Shown: positions 44,573 to 53,424, counted from the stretch's first letter. The stretch: DNA of 64,000 bases from Acidimicrobiia bacterium (GCA_040902765.1 JBBDWO010000019.1:1-64000), one strand, 5' to 3'. Notes: generated by a model not told the origin, from the sequence alone. Made by a program: numbers and translations.

Positions 44573-44947
44573 TCACTCCCGATCGCGCTCGGCGGCGAGC
44601 TTGGACAGGACGCCGTTGACGAAGGCGCCGCTACGAGCGGTCGAGTACGTCTTGACCAGGCGCACCGCCTCGGCGATCACGACGGGCACCGGGACCTCGG
44701 GGCGACTGCGCAACTCCCAGAGGGCGATGCGCAGGACGTTGCGATCGACCGGCGGCATCCGTTCCACCCGCCACCCCGTCGACGCTGCGCCAATCGCTTC
44801 ATCGAGCGACTCACGAGACCCCCACACACCGCTCACGATCGCCGCAGAGCGCTTCGACAGCCCCTCCAGGGTCGGTATCGCCTCCCGGCGTTGGTCGGCC
44901 TCGTAGAGGGCGTGAAGCGCCGCTTCCCGGTGGTCCTGGGGGGTCAC
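44573..44947 (-). CDS. nusB: Transcription antitermination factor NusB
   Basis: A 124-residue all-helical factor that binds boxA RNA with S10 (NusE) and supports rRNA antitermination. The pattern REAALHALYEADQR, then PPVDRNVLRIALWELRSRPEVPVPVVIAEAVRLVKTYS, and ARSGAFVNGVLSKL is characteristic. Its ATG overlaps the efp stop by four bases. The pairing efp-nusB is common. Confidence 0.95.
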   Translation of the reverse strand: MTPQDHREAALHALYEADQRREAIPTLEGLSKRSAAIVSGVWGSRESLDEAIGAASTGWRVERMPPVDRNVLRIALWELRSRPEVPVPVVIAEAVRLVKTYSTARSGAFVNGVLSKLAAERDRE

Positions 44948-45504
44948 GACACCCGGGTCATGTATTCGCCACTTCGGGTGTCCACCTTGATGCGATCACC
45001 CTGCTCGACGAACAGCGGCACGTTGACCACGAGGCCGGTCTCGACGGTGGCCGGTTTGGTCCCGGCCGACGACCGATCGCCCTTGACACCCGGTTCGGCG
45101 TGGGTCACTTCGAGTTCGACCGAGGCGGGGAGCTCCAGACCGATCGCCCTCCCGTCGTACATGGCGATACTGGCGCCGTCACCTTCCTTGAGGAAGGACG
45201 CCGCCGACCCGACCTCTTCGTCCCGCAGCACCACCTGGGCATAGGTCTCGCCGTCCATGAAGTGAAACCCCGTGTCGTCGCGGTACAGGAACTGATGGGG
45301 ACGACGGTCCACGATCGCCTGGTTGACCGCCTCGTCGGCCCGGAAGGTGCGGTCGACCACGGCACCCGACTGGAGATTCTTCAGCTTCATGCGTACGAAT
45401 GCCTTGCCCTTGCCCGGTTTGACGTGCTGGTACTCGACGATCTGGAACAGGCCGTCGTCGAGGTCCAGCGTCATGCCCGGCCGAACGTCGTTGGTGGAGA
45501 TCAT
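44944..45504 (-). CDS. efp: Translation elongation factor P
   Basis: A 186-residue factor that relieves ribosome stalling at proline runs. The KOW-like first domain ends in VKPGKGKAFVRMKLKNLQSG, with the modifiable loop residue Lys in PGKGKA. Domains two and three follow with MDGETYAQVVL and GLVVNVPLFVEQGDRIKVDTRSGEYMTRVS. A 7-bp repeat array lies only 10-34 bases upstream of its ATG, so it is likely within the leader. Confidence 0.96.
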   Translation of the reverse strand: MISTNDVRPGMTLDLDDGLFQIVEYQHVKPGKGKAFVRMKLKNLQSGAVVDRTFRADEAVNQAIVDRRPHQFLYRDDTGFHFMDGETYAQVVLRDEEVGSAASFLKEGDGASIAMYDGRAIGLELPASVELEVTHAEPGVKGDRSSAGTKPATVETGLVVNVPLFVEQGDRIKVDTRSGEYMTRVS

Positions 45505-45514
45505 GACCAGCCGT

Positions 45515-45538
45515 CAGCTGCCAGCTGCCAGCTGCCAG
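45515..45538. repeat. 7-bp tandem repeat (CAGCTGC x3) upstream of efp
   Basis: The sequence CAGCTGC CAGCTGC CAGCTGC CAG follows TGACCAGCCGT. It sits between the pepP stop and the efp start in a gap of about 50 bp. Each unit contains the palindrome CAGCTG. Confidence 0.85.
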
Positions 45539-45556
45539 CCAGGAGGCGAACCGCGG

Positions 45557-46618
45557 TCATGTGGTGAGGGCCTTTGGGGAGGAGGTGAGGACCCGATTGC
45601 CGGTCTCGGTCACCAGGACCATGTCTTCGATGCGCACGCCGCCGATGCCGGGCAGGTAGACGCCGGGCTCCACCGTGACGGCATCTCCCGGTACCAGACG
45701 ATCCTCGTTGCCGCGCCGGACCCACGGGGGCTCGTGGATCTCGAGCCCCACCCCATGGCCGGTGCTGTGGAGGAACTGCTCCTCGTAGCCGTAGCCGCGC
45801 AACACCGCACGACACGCCTCGTCGACGTCGTTGCACGACACTCCCGGGCCGACGGCGGCGATGCCCGCCTCCTGGGACTCGAGGACCGCGGCGTGAACCC
45901 TGACCATCTCGTCCGACGGTTCGCCGCTCAGCCAGACGGTGCGACTCATGTCGCTGTGGTAGCCATCGACGACGCATCCGTAGTCGAGCAGGAGGAGCGC
46001 ATCTCCGACCGGCTTCCGTCCGGAGCGATAGTGCGGGATCGAGGCGCCGGCTCTGGCGGCGACGATGGGCTCCCACCCGGCGGCCTCACCACCCTTCGAC
46101 CGCATCACGTCGATCAGACGCCACCCCAACTCGGCCTCACCGACCGCTGGCTCGGCGAGCTCCGACAACCGGGCAAAGGCGGCGTCGCCGGCGGCGGCCG
46201 CCTTCGAGAGCGCCTCGACCTCCTCGGGGTCCTTGGCCCGACGGAGCCGCTCGACCGAACCTCCCCCGGCGGCCGGAATGACCCCCGTCTCCCGGCCGAA
46301 GTCGGTGGCCCATCCCCAGGTGACCCCGTCGGCCTCGAGGGTCACGGTGTCGAGTCCTGAAACGAGGCCCCTCAGCGTGTCCCACAGGCCGCTGGTATAC
46401 ACGACGAGATCCGTCTGAGGAAGGTCGGCGACCAGGGCCCCGGCGAGTTCCCCGTAACGGCCGTCGGTGACGAACGTGGCAGGCCCGTCAGGGGTCACCA
46501 GCAGCCAACCGCTGCTCCCGGTGAACCCGGTGAGGTACCGCAGGTTGGGGAGCCGAGACACGAGCAACGGAGCCTCGATACCGGCTCGCAACGCCTCGAG
46601 CCGTGCAGCGTGGTTCAT
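45557..46618 (-). CDS. Xaa-Pro aminopeptidase / Xaa-Pro dipeptidase
   Basis: A 353-residue M24-family metallopeptidase that removes N-terminal residues before proline. The metal ligands are in LLDYGCVVDGYHSDMSRT (two Asp), HSTGHGVGLEIHE (His), and VTVEPGVYLPGIGGVRIED (two Glu). The N-terminal creatinase-like domain is present (YLTGFTGSSGWLLV). The placement between aroB and efp is common in actinobacteria, where it is usually called pepQ or pepP. Confidence 0.92.
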   Translation of the reverse strand: MNHAARLEALRAGIEAPLLVSRLPNLRYLTGFTGSSGWLLVTPDGPATFVTDGRYGELAGALVADLPQTDLVVYTSGLWDTLRGLVSGLDTVTLEADGVTWGWATDFGRETGVIPAAGGGSVERLRRAKDPEEVEALSKAAAAGDAAFARLSELAEPAVGEAELGWRLIDVMRSKGGEAAGWEPIVAARAGASIPHYRSGRKPVGDALLLLDYGCVVDGYHSDMSRTVWLSGEPSDEMVRVHAAVLESQEAGIAAVGPGVSCNDVDEACRAVLRGYGYEEQFLHSTGHGVGLEIHEPPWVRRGNEDRLVPGDAVTVEPGVYLPGIGGVRIEDMVLVTETGNRVLTSSPKALTT

Positions 46619-47634
46619 CGACGACGACCTCCGTGGATTCCGACGGACCCCAAAGCGGCGTCAACGGTAGCCGCACCGACGTGGACCACCTCCGGAGCCC
46701 CGATGGCCCGCAGGAGGACCATCCGCACCCCTCCGGCGTCTCGCTTCTTGTCCCGGCCGACCTGGGTGAGGACCTGCGCAGGGTCGGCTTCTGCGGCCTC
46801 GGTGGGCAAACCGAGACCGGCGACGATGTCTCGCTGGCGATCCTCGTCACCGAATCCCACCTCGAGCGCCGAAGCGCGCCCGGCGGCGACCATGCCGACC
46901 GCCACCGCCAGCCCGTGGGGCCACCCGGTGACCGTCTCGACTGCGTGACCGACCGTATGCCCGTAGTTGAGATGGGCCCGCTCGCCCTCATCCAAGGGGT
47001 CGCGGCGGACGATGTCCTGCTTGACGGCGAGGGCGCGTCCCACCACGGTCTCCAGGTCCGCTGCGGCGCCCTGGGCCTCGATGAGATCGACGAGGGCGGG
47101 GTCCCCGACCAGGCCCGCCTTGAGGGCTTCGGCGAAGCCCTGCCGCTTCAGGTCGTCGGGGAGCGCATCGAGGATCCCGGCGTCCACCACTACCCGCCGC
47201 GGATCCCGGAACACCCCGACCAGGTTCTTGCCACCGACGTTGACTCCGGTCTTCCCGCCCACGGCCGCATCGACGGCTCCAAGGAGCGTCGTGGGGACAT
47301 AGATCGCGGCGACTCCTCGGAGGTACACCGCGGCTACGAAACCGGCGAGATCGGTGACCGCCCCGCCGCCGACTCCCACGACCAGACCGTCGCGGCGCAT
47401 TCCGCGTTCGAGGAGCCACCCGACCACGCGCTCGACGTTATGGAGCGTCTTTGCCGCGTCCCCAGCGGGCACGACGAGCACGTCGCCGGGCACGTCGCCG
47501 AGCGCCGTTGCCACCTGGCGGGCCACGGCCTCGGCTCCGGGTTGGGTGATGATCCCTACGAAGCCCGGACGAAGCCCTCCGAGAAGGCGTTGGTGATCGA
47601 GCACCCCGCGCCCCACCACCACCTCAGTCGACAT
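46615..47634 (-). CDS. aroB: 3-dehydroquinate synthase
   Basis: A 339-residue NAD- and zinc-dependent enzyme that makes dehydroquinate, the second shikimate step. The NAD motif is VVGVGGGAVTDLAGFVAAVYLRGV, and the metal and substrate motifs are KTGVNVGGKNLVG, PLDEGERAHLNYGHTVGHAVE and HGLAVAVGM. The ATG at 47634 is followed directly by the first strand. It overlaps aroK by 11 bases and the pepP-like gene by four. Confidence 0.96.
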   Translation of the reverse strand: MSTEVVVGRGVLDHQRLLGGLRPGFVGIITQPGAEAVARQVATALGDVPGDVLVVPAGDAAKTLHNVERVVGWLLERGMRRDGLVVGVGGGAVTDLAGFVAAVYLRGVAAIYVPTTLLGAVDAAVGGKTGVNVGGKNLVGVFRDPRRVVVDAGILDALPDDLKRQGFAEALKAGLVGDPALVDLIEAQGAAADLETVVGRALAVKQDIVRRDPLDEGERAHLNYGHTVGHAVETVTGWPHGLAVAVGMVAAGRASALEVGFGDEDRQRDIVAGLGLPTEAAEADPAQVLTQVGRDKKRDAGGVRMVLLRAIGAPEVVHVGAATVDAALGSVGIHGGRRR

Positions 47635-48127
47635 GCGATGCCTCCCAGTAGGCGACCACCAGGTCGGCCACCGTCGAGGCCGGGCCTGACGCCTCGACGG
47701 TGACATGGGCCGCCTCCTGGTATCGCCCTTGTCGCTCCTCGAGCAGCCGCTCCATCGCCGTGATCGGATCGCTGCCCAGCAGGGGCCGGCCCTCCCCCGA
47801 GCCCACTCTCCGGGCGAGCTCCTCGACCGGAACGTCCAGCCAGACGACCAACCCCGAGGAGCGCATCCGTGCCACTGAACCGTCGTCGAGGACGACCCCA
47901 CCGCCCGTGGCAACGACGGCCTCGGACGCCGCGATCCCGACGACGGCCTCGGCCTCGGTCCTTCTGAAGGCCACCGGATCGGTGGTGAGGAGATCCCCCG
48001 TCGCCTCCCCTGAGCTCGTCTCCACCAGATCGTCGGTGTCCACGAAGTCGAGCCCGAGCCGCTCGGCGACGAGCCAACCCACCGTCGACTTCCCGGATCC
48101 CATCATGCCGACCAACCACAGGGGCAT
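47624..48127 (-). CDS. aroK: Shikimate kinase
   Basis: A 167-residue kinase that phosphorylates shikimate. The Walker A motif is GMMGSGKSTVGWLVAERLGLDFVDTDD, the shikimate-binding TGGGVVL follows, and the lid is GEGRPLL. The ATG at 48127 overlaps the aroC stop by one base. A full aroC-aroK-aroB unit results. Confidence 0.95.
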   Translation of the reverse strand: MPLWLVGMMGSGKSTVGWLVAERLGLDFVDTDDLVETSSGEATGDLLTTDPVAFRRTEAEAVVGIAASEAVVATGGGVVLDDGSVARMRSSGLVVWLDVPVEELARRVGSGEGRPLLGSDPITAMERLLEERQGRYQEAAHVTVEASGPASTVADLVVAYWEASHVD

Positions 48128-49278
48128 CAGAACGCCTCCAGGCGACCCCGCCTCCGCGCCACCGCTTCGACGAACTCGTCGACCGTGTCCCCCCCGAACA
48201 CGCGCTGCATCTCCGATGCCAGCACCCAGGCGACCATCTGCTCGCACACCACTCCCGCCGCGGGTACGGCACAGACATCCGAGCGCTCGCGGAAGGCGGC
48301 GGCGGGCTCCTTGGTGACCACGTCGGCGCTGCGCAGCGGCCGCATGAGCGTCGACAGCGGCTTCATGGCGGCTCTGGCCCTGATCGTCTGCCCGGTGCTG
48401 ACACCGCCCTCGATGCCGCCGGCTCGGTCGGTATCTCGGGTGAACGACCCGTCACGCACGTCGATCTCGTCGTGAGCCTCCGACCCGCGGCGCGCCGCGG
48501 ACGCGAAGCCGTCGCCGATCTCCACGGCCTTGATCGCCGGTACCGACATGAGAGCGCCGCCGAGGAGTCCGTCGAGCTTCCGGTCCCAGTGGACGTGGCT
48601 GCCCACGCCAGCCGGCACGCCGAAGCCGAGTACCTCGACCACGCCTCCCACGCTGTCGCGTTCGGCGTGGGCCCGGTCGATGCGCTCCATCATCGCCGCC
48701 TCGACCGACCGGTCGAACACCCGAACCGGAGATGCGTCGACAGCGTCACGGTCGTCTGGACCGGGGCGGACGCCGTCCTCCACGACGATCCCGCCGATGG
48801 AGACGACATGGCTCAGCACAGAGGCGCCGGCGGCCCCCAGGAGCTGCTTGGCCAGGAACCCGGCGACGGTCCGTGCCGCGGTCTCTCGAGCCGATGCTCG
48901 CTCGAGGATGTTGCGGGCGTCATACGACCCGTGCTTCTGCATGCCGGCGAGGTCGGCATGTCCAGGCCGAGGCGTCGTCAAGGGCCGTTTGGGTTCACCC
49001 TGTCGAGGATCCATCTCCTCCTGCCACCGCGGCCATTCCGTGTTGCGGACCACGATCGCCACCGGACTTCCCAGGGTCTTGCCGAAGCGCAGGCCGCCGA
49101 GTGGTTCCAATTCGTCGCGCTCGATGTTCATGCGCTTGCCCCGGCCGTGACCGAGGCGCCGCCGGGCGAGCTCGTGGGCAAGGCCGTCGAGGTCGACGCT
49201 GAGCCCCGACGGGAGACCTTCGACGATGGTGACCAGACCGGGTCCGTGTGACTCCCCGGCGGTGAGGAACCGCAGCAT
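48127..49278 (-). CDS. aroC: Chorismate synthase
   Basis: A 383-residue FMN-dependent enzyme that completes chorismate synthesis. The signatures GESHGPGLVTIVEGLPSGL, RPGHADLAGMQKHGSYDARNILERASARETAARTVAG (spanning residues about 102-138), and GGVSTGQTIRARAAMKP are intact. It is the first gene of aroC-aroK-aroB and follows pilO by 23 bp, so it may be read from the pilus promoter. Confidence 0.96.
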   Translation of the reverse strand: MLRFLTAGESHGPGLVTIVEGLPSGLSVDLDGLAHELARRRLGHGRGKRMNIERDELEPLGGLRFGKTLGSPVAIVVRNTEWPRWQEEMDPRQGEPKRPLTTPRPGHADLAGMQKHGSYDARNILERASARETAARTVAGFLAKQLLGAAGASVLSHVVSIGGIVVEDGVRPGPDDRDAVDASPVRVFDRSVEAAMMERIDRAHAERDSVGGVVEVLGFGVPAGVGSHVHWDRKLDGLLGGALMSVPAIKAVEIGDGFASAARRGSEAHDEIDVRDGSFTRDTDRAGGIEGGVSTGQTIRARAAMKPLSTLMRPLRSADVVTKEPAAAFRERSDVCAVPAAGVVCEQMVAWVLASEMQRVFGGDTVDEFVEAVARRRGRLEAF

Positions 49279-49301
49279 GACCGGAGGCTACCCGCGAAGG
49301 A

Positions 49302-49955
49302 TCAGCCCTCCGTGTCGGCCCCGTCGCCGTCGACCGGATCCTCCGGTGCCGGTGGATCGTCGACCACCGTCGTGGTGGTGGTGTCGTCGATGGGGATCAC
49401 CGATTCCAGGCCGTCGGGCAGTGCGCCGGACAGCGTGAAGAAGCGGATCTGGAGTGAGACGCCCAGCCCGCCGTCCTCGTCGGCACCGACGCTCATGGCA
49501 ATCGCATCCACTCTCGCCAACCTGGGCAGGTCGTTGACCGCGATGAGGAAGTTGACCACCTCGAAGTAGCCACCGGTGAAACGGGTGGTGACGACGATCG
49601 ATCGCATCCCTCTCCCGTCGCTGGGCTCGGCGGGAAGGCCGGGGACCAACGAGAGGAGCTCCACCCGGCTCCGCAATGCGAGGTCATACAGGCTGTCGAT
49701 GATCTCGTCGAGCTCCGGATCGTCGGGGATGGCGACACTGAGCGAGTCCAACGCGCTGCGGTACTCGGATTCCAACTCGGCCACGGACCGGAGGTCGGCG
49801 ACCTGCTCCCGCAGACGTAGCTCTTCGTCCTGGGCGACCTGTAGATCGGCGCGGAGCTCGTCGACCCGTGCCGCCTTCGGCGAGAACAAGAAGAACCACC
49901 AAACGGCGCCGAGTAGCACCAGCAGCAATCCCACGAGTACCGGTCGCCGGGTCAT
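49302..49955 (-). CDS. pilO: Type IV pilus inner-membrane protein PilO
   Basis: A 217-residue bitopic membrane protein with one N-terminal helix (VLVGLLLVLLGAVWWFFLF) and a coiled coil (about 30-70), then a ferredoxin-like domain ending in a Thr/Pro/Asp-rich tail. It should pair with PilN and PilM to form the pilus alignment subcomplex. The ATG at 49955 overlaps the pilN stop by one base. Confidence 0.88.
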   Translation of the reverse strand: MTRRPVLVGLLLVLLGAVWWFFLFSPKAARVDELRADLQVAQDEELRLREQVADLRSVAELESEYRSALDSLSVAIPDDPELDEIIDSLYDLALRSRVELLSLVPGLPAEPSDGRGMRSIVVTTRFTGGYFEVVNFLIAVNDLPRLARVDAIAMSVGADEDGGLGVSLQIRFFTLSGALPDGLESVIPIDDTTTTTVVDDPPAPEDPVDGDGADTEG

Positions 49956-50569
49956 CAGGGCACCTCCGGGACGATGCGGTCGATGCGGCCGGTTCCCGAC
50001 TGCGGGGTGAGGATCGCCGTCGAGGTGAAGTTGACGGTGAGCTCGTCGTCGAGAATCTGGCGCATGATGTTGGTCACCCACGGGCCGGTGACACCGCCGA
50101 AGTCCTCACTCTCCAGGGTACGCAGCCACTCGGCGACGTCAGGGAAGTCGGGTCCGAACCCGCTGAACGCGACCCTCCCGAACGCACCTTCCACGTCCCC
50201 GCCACCGGCGGTCCCGCTGAGAGTCTCGATCCGAATGTCGGAAGACACCAGGCGAACCAACTCAGTGAGGAACCGGCCCCAGTCGACGTCGCGGTCGAGA
50301 GCGACATGGACCTTGTCCACCCGATCCTGGTAGGTGGCGCGGAGGTCGTCCATCGGCGCCAGAGCGGCCACTGCGGCACCGAGGCTCTCGTTGACCTGGT
50401 TCTGGGCCCGCACATCTTCGCTCGCCGCGGTCACCCACTGCTCCTGCCAGTAGACGCCGTAGACCATCCCCGCCACCGCGAGGAGAACGATGAGCACGGT
50501 GGCGATCAACCCACCGCGACCGCGCCGACCAGTGGCCCCGCGTGTCGGGAGCAGGTTGATCGGCCTCAT
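49955..50569 (-). CDS. pilN: Type IV pilus assembly protein PilN
   Basis: A 204-residue protein that starts with MRPINLLP, the conserved PilN N-terminus that binds PilM in the cytoplasm. One membrane helix follows (about residues 22-40), then a periplasmic coiled coil and a folded domain. The ATG overlaps the pilM stop by four bases. Confidence 0.9.
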   Translation of the reverse strand: MRPINLLPTRGATGRRGRGGLIATVLIVLLAVAGMVYGVYWQEQWVTAASEDVRAQNQVNESLGAAVAALAPMDDLRATYQDRVDKVHVALDRDVDWGRFLTELVRLVSSDIRIETLSGTAGGGDVEGAFGRVAFSGFGPDFPDVAEWLRTLESEDFGGVTGPWVTNIMRQILDDELTVNFTSTAILTPQSGTGRIDRIVPEVP

Positions 50570-51684
50570 GCCGACTCCTCTTCCATCGCGGGATCGAGTC
50601 GCCGACTCGCCGGCACCACGTACTCCCCCCACAGGGCGAGGCCCACCGCGGCAGGCAGCACCGGCTGATAGGCGAGCAACTCGTTCCTGGTCATCTTGAG
50701 GCGCCCGACGTCCACGTGGTCGAGGACCCGCGCCGCCTCCACCCTCGTGTCGAGAACTCTCCCAATACGGTTGGCCAGGTGAGGCAGGCGAGCGCCGTTG
50801 CCGGCCACGATCAGCTGCTCCAGCGCGGGCTCATCCGCCTGGGACAGGTAGTAGTTGACCGAGCCGCGCACGTCGTCGATCAGCCGGTCTGCGGTCTCGG
50901 TGAGGATCACCCCGGCGGCGACGGCACCGCCGGACCCGCTGGGAACGCCCTCGGGCAGGACCCCCACCTGACGCTTGAGGTCCTCGGCGACGTCCACATC
51001 GATCTCGAGTCCCTCGGCGAGGTCGTGGGTGAACTTTTGGCCACCGGTTGGCAGCAGCCGAACGAATCGGATGACCCCGTCGCGGACGATGGCGATCTGC
51101 GTGAGGGATCCGCCGATGTCGATGAGGGCATGAGAGCCCCCATCTGCGGCGAGCAGGTCGGTACCGAAGCTGGCTCGCACCAGCGCGAACGCCTGCAGGT
51201 CGACCGCCAGCAGGCGGATGCCAGCCGCAGCGGTCAGGTCGATCAGACCCTCGATCATCTCGCGATGGGCGGCGACCGTGAGGATCGACAACATCGGGGC
51301 TCCTTCGGAGCCGGTGAACTCCTCCACCGGGACGAAGTCGAGCACCGCGTCCTCCACCGGGATGGGGATCGCGTCCTGGACCAGATACGGAAGGGCTTCG
51401 ACGATCTCGGATTCGCCGAGCGAGGGGATGTCGAGGTGCCGGACGATCACCCGCTGATTGGCGACCCCGATAACGACGCGCTTCTTCGGGAACTTGCCCT
51501 GTTTCCACAGGGCGACGAGCGCCTCGCGGACCGCACCCTCGTCGACGATCTCGCCGGCTTCGACCGCTCCGGGCGGCAGCGGCATCTCGCCGAACTGCCG
51601 CAGTATCGGGGCCGACCGCGTCGTCTCCACGACGGCGGCGCGTACGGCCTCCGATCCGATCTCGAGTCCTGTGATGACCGGCAT
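50566..51684 (-). CDS. pilM: Type IV pilus assembly ATPase-like protein PilM
   Basis: A 372-residue actin-like cytoplasmic protein. It has the phosphate-1 region LEIGSEAVRAAVVE, the phosphate-2 region ALIDIGGSLTQIAIVRDG, and the adenosine region IVAGNGARLPHLANRI. It should bind the PilN N-terminus and connect the inner-membrane complex. AGAGGAGACC lies just before the ATG. It is first in pilM-pilN-pilO(-aroC-aroK-aroB). Confidence 0.92.
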   Translation of the reverse strand: MPVITGLEIGSEAVRAAVVETTRSAPILRQFGEMPLPPGAVEAGEIVDEGAVREALVALWKQGKFPKKRVVIGVANQRVIVRHLDIPSLGESEIVEALPYLVQDAIPIPVEDAVLDFVPVEEFTGSEGAPMLSILTVAAHREMIEGLIDLTAAAGIRLLAVDLQAFALVRASFGTDLLAADGGSHALIDIGGSLTQIAIVRDGVIRFVRLLPTGGQKFTHDLAEGLEIDVDVAEDLKRQVGVLPEGVPSGSGGAVAAGVILTETADRLIDDVRGSVNYYLSQADEPALEQLIVAGNGARLPHLANRIGRVLDTRVEAARVLDHVDVGRLKMTRNELLAYQPVLPAAVGLALWGEYVVPASRRLDPAMEEESA

Positions 51685-51735
51685 GGTCTCCTCTGCGCGA
51701 TCGAGCGGATCGCGGCGTCACCAATGCGTACGGCA

Positions 51736-51764
51736 AGCGTAGGAAGGCACCACCCGGCAACCAA
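51736..51764 (-). promoter_or_regulatory. Candidate promoter of pilM operon
   Basis: A -35-like TTGGTT (51759-51764) and a -10-like TACGCT (51736-51741) are separated by exactly 17 bp, about 50 bp upstream of pilM. Both hexamers are weak matches, so confidence is low. Confidence 0.35.
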
Positions 51765-51844
51765 GGATCACCGGCAGAACGACCCGCGCCCGCAGACGGA
51801 GTACTTCGGAGGGCCGAGCCCACTACTTGAGCGTGAAGAGCTCC

Positions 51845-51898
51845 TCAACCGTCAACCGTCAGCCGGGAGGTCTGGCCATGAGCCATGAGCCATGAGCT
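51845..51898. repeat. Two 7-bp repeat arrays (TCAACCG; GCCATGA) at the pilD start
   Basis: The first is TCAACCG TCAACCG TCAGCCG (51845-51865). The second is GCCATGA GCCATGA GCCATGA GCT (51875-51898). The second array supplies three ATG codons, one of which is in frame with pilD. Confidence 0.85.
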
Positions 51899-51917
51899 GC
51901 TTTGCTACCTTCGTCCC

Positions 51918-52679
51918 GTGCCGATCGCCATCGCCGCCGTGTTCGGGCTCCTCGTCGGCTCGTTCCTCAACGTCATCATCTATCGGATCCCGGCAGGGCG
52001 GTCGGTGGTACGGCCCCGATCGGCCTGCCCGCACTGCGGCTCTCAGATAGCCGCGATCGACAACATCCCACTGCTCTCGTGGATCCTCCTGCGTGGCCGG
52101 TGTCGGCGCTGCCAGGCACCGATCTCGATTCGATACCCCATGGTCGAGGTAGCGACCGCGGGCCTGTTCGCCGCCACCACCGCGATCGTCGGAGTGGGCC
52201 CGCTGCTGCCCGCCCACCTGTGGTTCGTCGCGGTGACCTTCGTCCTCGCCATCATCGACCTCGACACCAAACGCCTCCCCAACCGGCTCCTGTATCCCAG
52301 CACCGCGGTCGCATTGGTACTCCTCATCGGCGGCACCGCCTTCGAAGGCAACTGGCACGATCTCGGGAGGGGCGCCCTGGGGGGACTCGCCTATTTCGCC
52401 GGGCTGTATGCGCTCGCCGTCGTCGCCCGCGGCGGCTTCGGCTTCGGAGACGTCAAACTCGCCTTACTCCTCGGCCTCTTCGTGACCCGCGTCTCATGGG
52501 GAGCGCTGGGCGTGGCCGTCCTCGGCGCCTTCTTCCTCGGCGGGATGGTGGGCGTGGCCCTGCTCGCCACCCGCCGCGCCGGGCGCAAGACGGCCATCCC
52601 CTTCGGTCCGGCGATGGTCCTGGCAGCCTGGCTGGCGATCGCGATCGGACAACAGGTCGTGGAGTGGTACCTGGGTTAA
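51918..52679 (+). CDS. pilD: Prepilin peptidase / methyltransferase PilD
   Basis: A 253-residue membrane protease (from GTG 51918) that cleaves pre-pilin and methylates the new N-terminus. Two CxxC zinc pairs (CPHCGS and CRRCQAP) form the cytoplasmic domain. The aspartyl active sites are IIDLDTKRLPN and FGFGDVKLALLLG. Eight or so membrane helices are evident. An ATG at 51885 adds 11 residues encoded by the heptamer repeat; the GTG begins the first helix and is preferred. It is opposite in orientation to the other pil genes. Confidence 0.92.
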   Translation: MPIAIAAVFGLLVGSFLNVIIYRIPAGRSVVRPRSACPHCGSQIAAIDNIPLLSWILLRGRCRRCQAPISIRYPMVEVATAGLFAATTAIVGVGPLLPAHLWFVAVTFVLAIIDLDTKRLPNRLLYPSTAVALVLLIGGTAFEGNWHDLGRGALGGLAYFAGLYALAVVARGGFGFGDVKLALLLGLFVTRVSWGALGVAVLGAFFLGGMVGVALLATRRAGRKTAIPFGPAMVLAAWLAIAIGQQVVEWYLG

Positions 52680-52719
52680 GCAGAAGGCAGAGGGCCTCGT
52701 CCCTCGCCCCTCGCCCCTC
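52680..52719. repeat. 7-bp repeats after pilD (GCAGAAG, CCTCGCC)
   Basis: After the pilD stop come GCAGAAG GCAGAGG (52682-52695) and then CCTCGTC CCTCGCC CCTCGCC CCTCA. This array runs into a strong hairpin. Confidence 0.7.
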
Positions 52720-52721
52720 AG

Positions 52722-52759
52722 ACGCACGAGGGGGCGGCTTGCGCCGCCCCCTCGTGCGT
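52722..52759. terminator. Strong hairpin between convergent pilD and pilA
   Basis: A perfect 17-bp stem with a 4-nt loop, GC-rich (arm ACGCACGAGGGGGCGGC). Both convergent genes end near it, so it can serve as a two-way terminator. No T-run on either strand is longer than two bases. Confidence 0.7.
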
Positions 52760-52800
52760 TACGGATCAACCTTCGTGGTCGACCGTGGGATCGATGGTGA

Positions 52801-53238
52801 TTACCAGCCGAGAGTCGACCAGCCTGCGGGAGCACCCGCGAGCGTGGGACAAGTGGCTGTGGTTCCCTGCGAGTAGTACGTGGCTCCGTTGGCGACCTGG
52901 TACACGGCGAACGTATTAGTCGACTCGCTGGTGCCGTGGAGGCACAGATCGGCGCCGACAAGGTTCATCGTGATCGCATCGAGCCGGGCGTTGGCCTCGA
53001 TCGCGAGGATCGTCGCGTCGACGTTGGTGAACACATTGTTCTCCAACTGGTACGCGTTTTCTGCCAACAGCACGTTGCGCAGATCGCTCTGTACGGACCG
53101 GTCCTGGGCGTTCCGACGGAATCCGAGGAACGACGGGATGGCGATGGCGATGAGAATTGCAATGATCATCACCACGACCATCAGTTCGATCAGGGTGAAA
53201 CCGTCTTCACGGCGTCCCTGACGCATTGCCTTGAACAT
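52801..53238 (-). CDS. pilA: Type IV pilin
   Basis: A 145-residue prepilin. The leader ends MFKAMRQGRREDG, and cleavage before FTLIELMVVVMIIAILIAIAIP gives the usual Phe-1 and Glu-5 helix. The globular part has two cysteines (ADLCLHG and ATCPTL) that may form the C-terminal disulfide loop. It should be processed by PilD and built by PilB/PilC. It is preceded by an AGGAGG site six bases before the ATG and lies in its own transcript after a terminator. Confidence 0.93.
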   Translation of the reverse strand: MFKAMRQGRREDGFTLIELMVVVMIIAILIAIAIPSFLGFRRNAQDRSVQSDLRNVLLAENAYQLENNVFTNVDATILAIEANARLDAITMNLVGADLCLHGTSESTNTFAVYQVANGATYYSQGTTATCPTLAGAPAGWSTLGW

Positions 53239-53379
53239 TGAGACCTCCTGGATCTCCGACTGTGATGGACCGTGACCGGCCCACAGGTCGATTTATCGGC
53301 CCCGATGCCCCAGACCTTGAGAGGCAAATGCGGACGGGGACCGCATCACGGGCACCACCACCTCACGCATCACGATTTG

Positions 53380-53410
53380 GCGAATAGCGAACCGCGAATC
53401 GCGAATCGTG
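53380..53410. repeat. 7-bp tandem repeat (GCGAATA/GCGAACC/GCGAATC)
   Basis: Four units read GCGAATA GCGAACC GCGAATC GCGAATC GTG. Just before, TCACGCA TCACGAT forms two more heptamers. They lie upstream of pilA. Confidence 0.82.
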
Positions 53411-53424
53411 CTGAAAAGCAAACA

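Noticed and set aside
51885-51917. ATG start of pilD at 51885
   Set aside because: The codons are part of a heptamer repeat and the membrane domain starts at the later GTG; kept only as a possible alternative.
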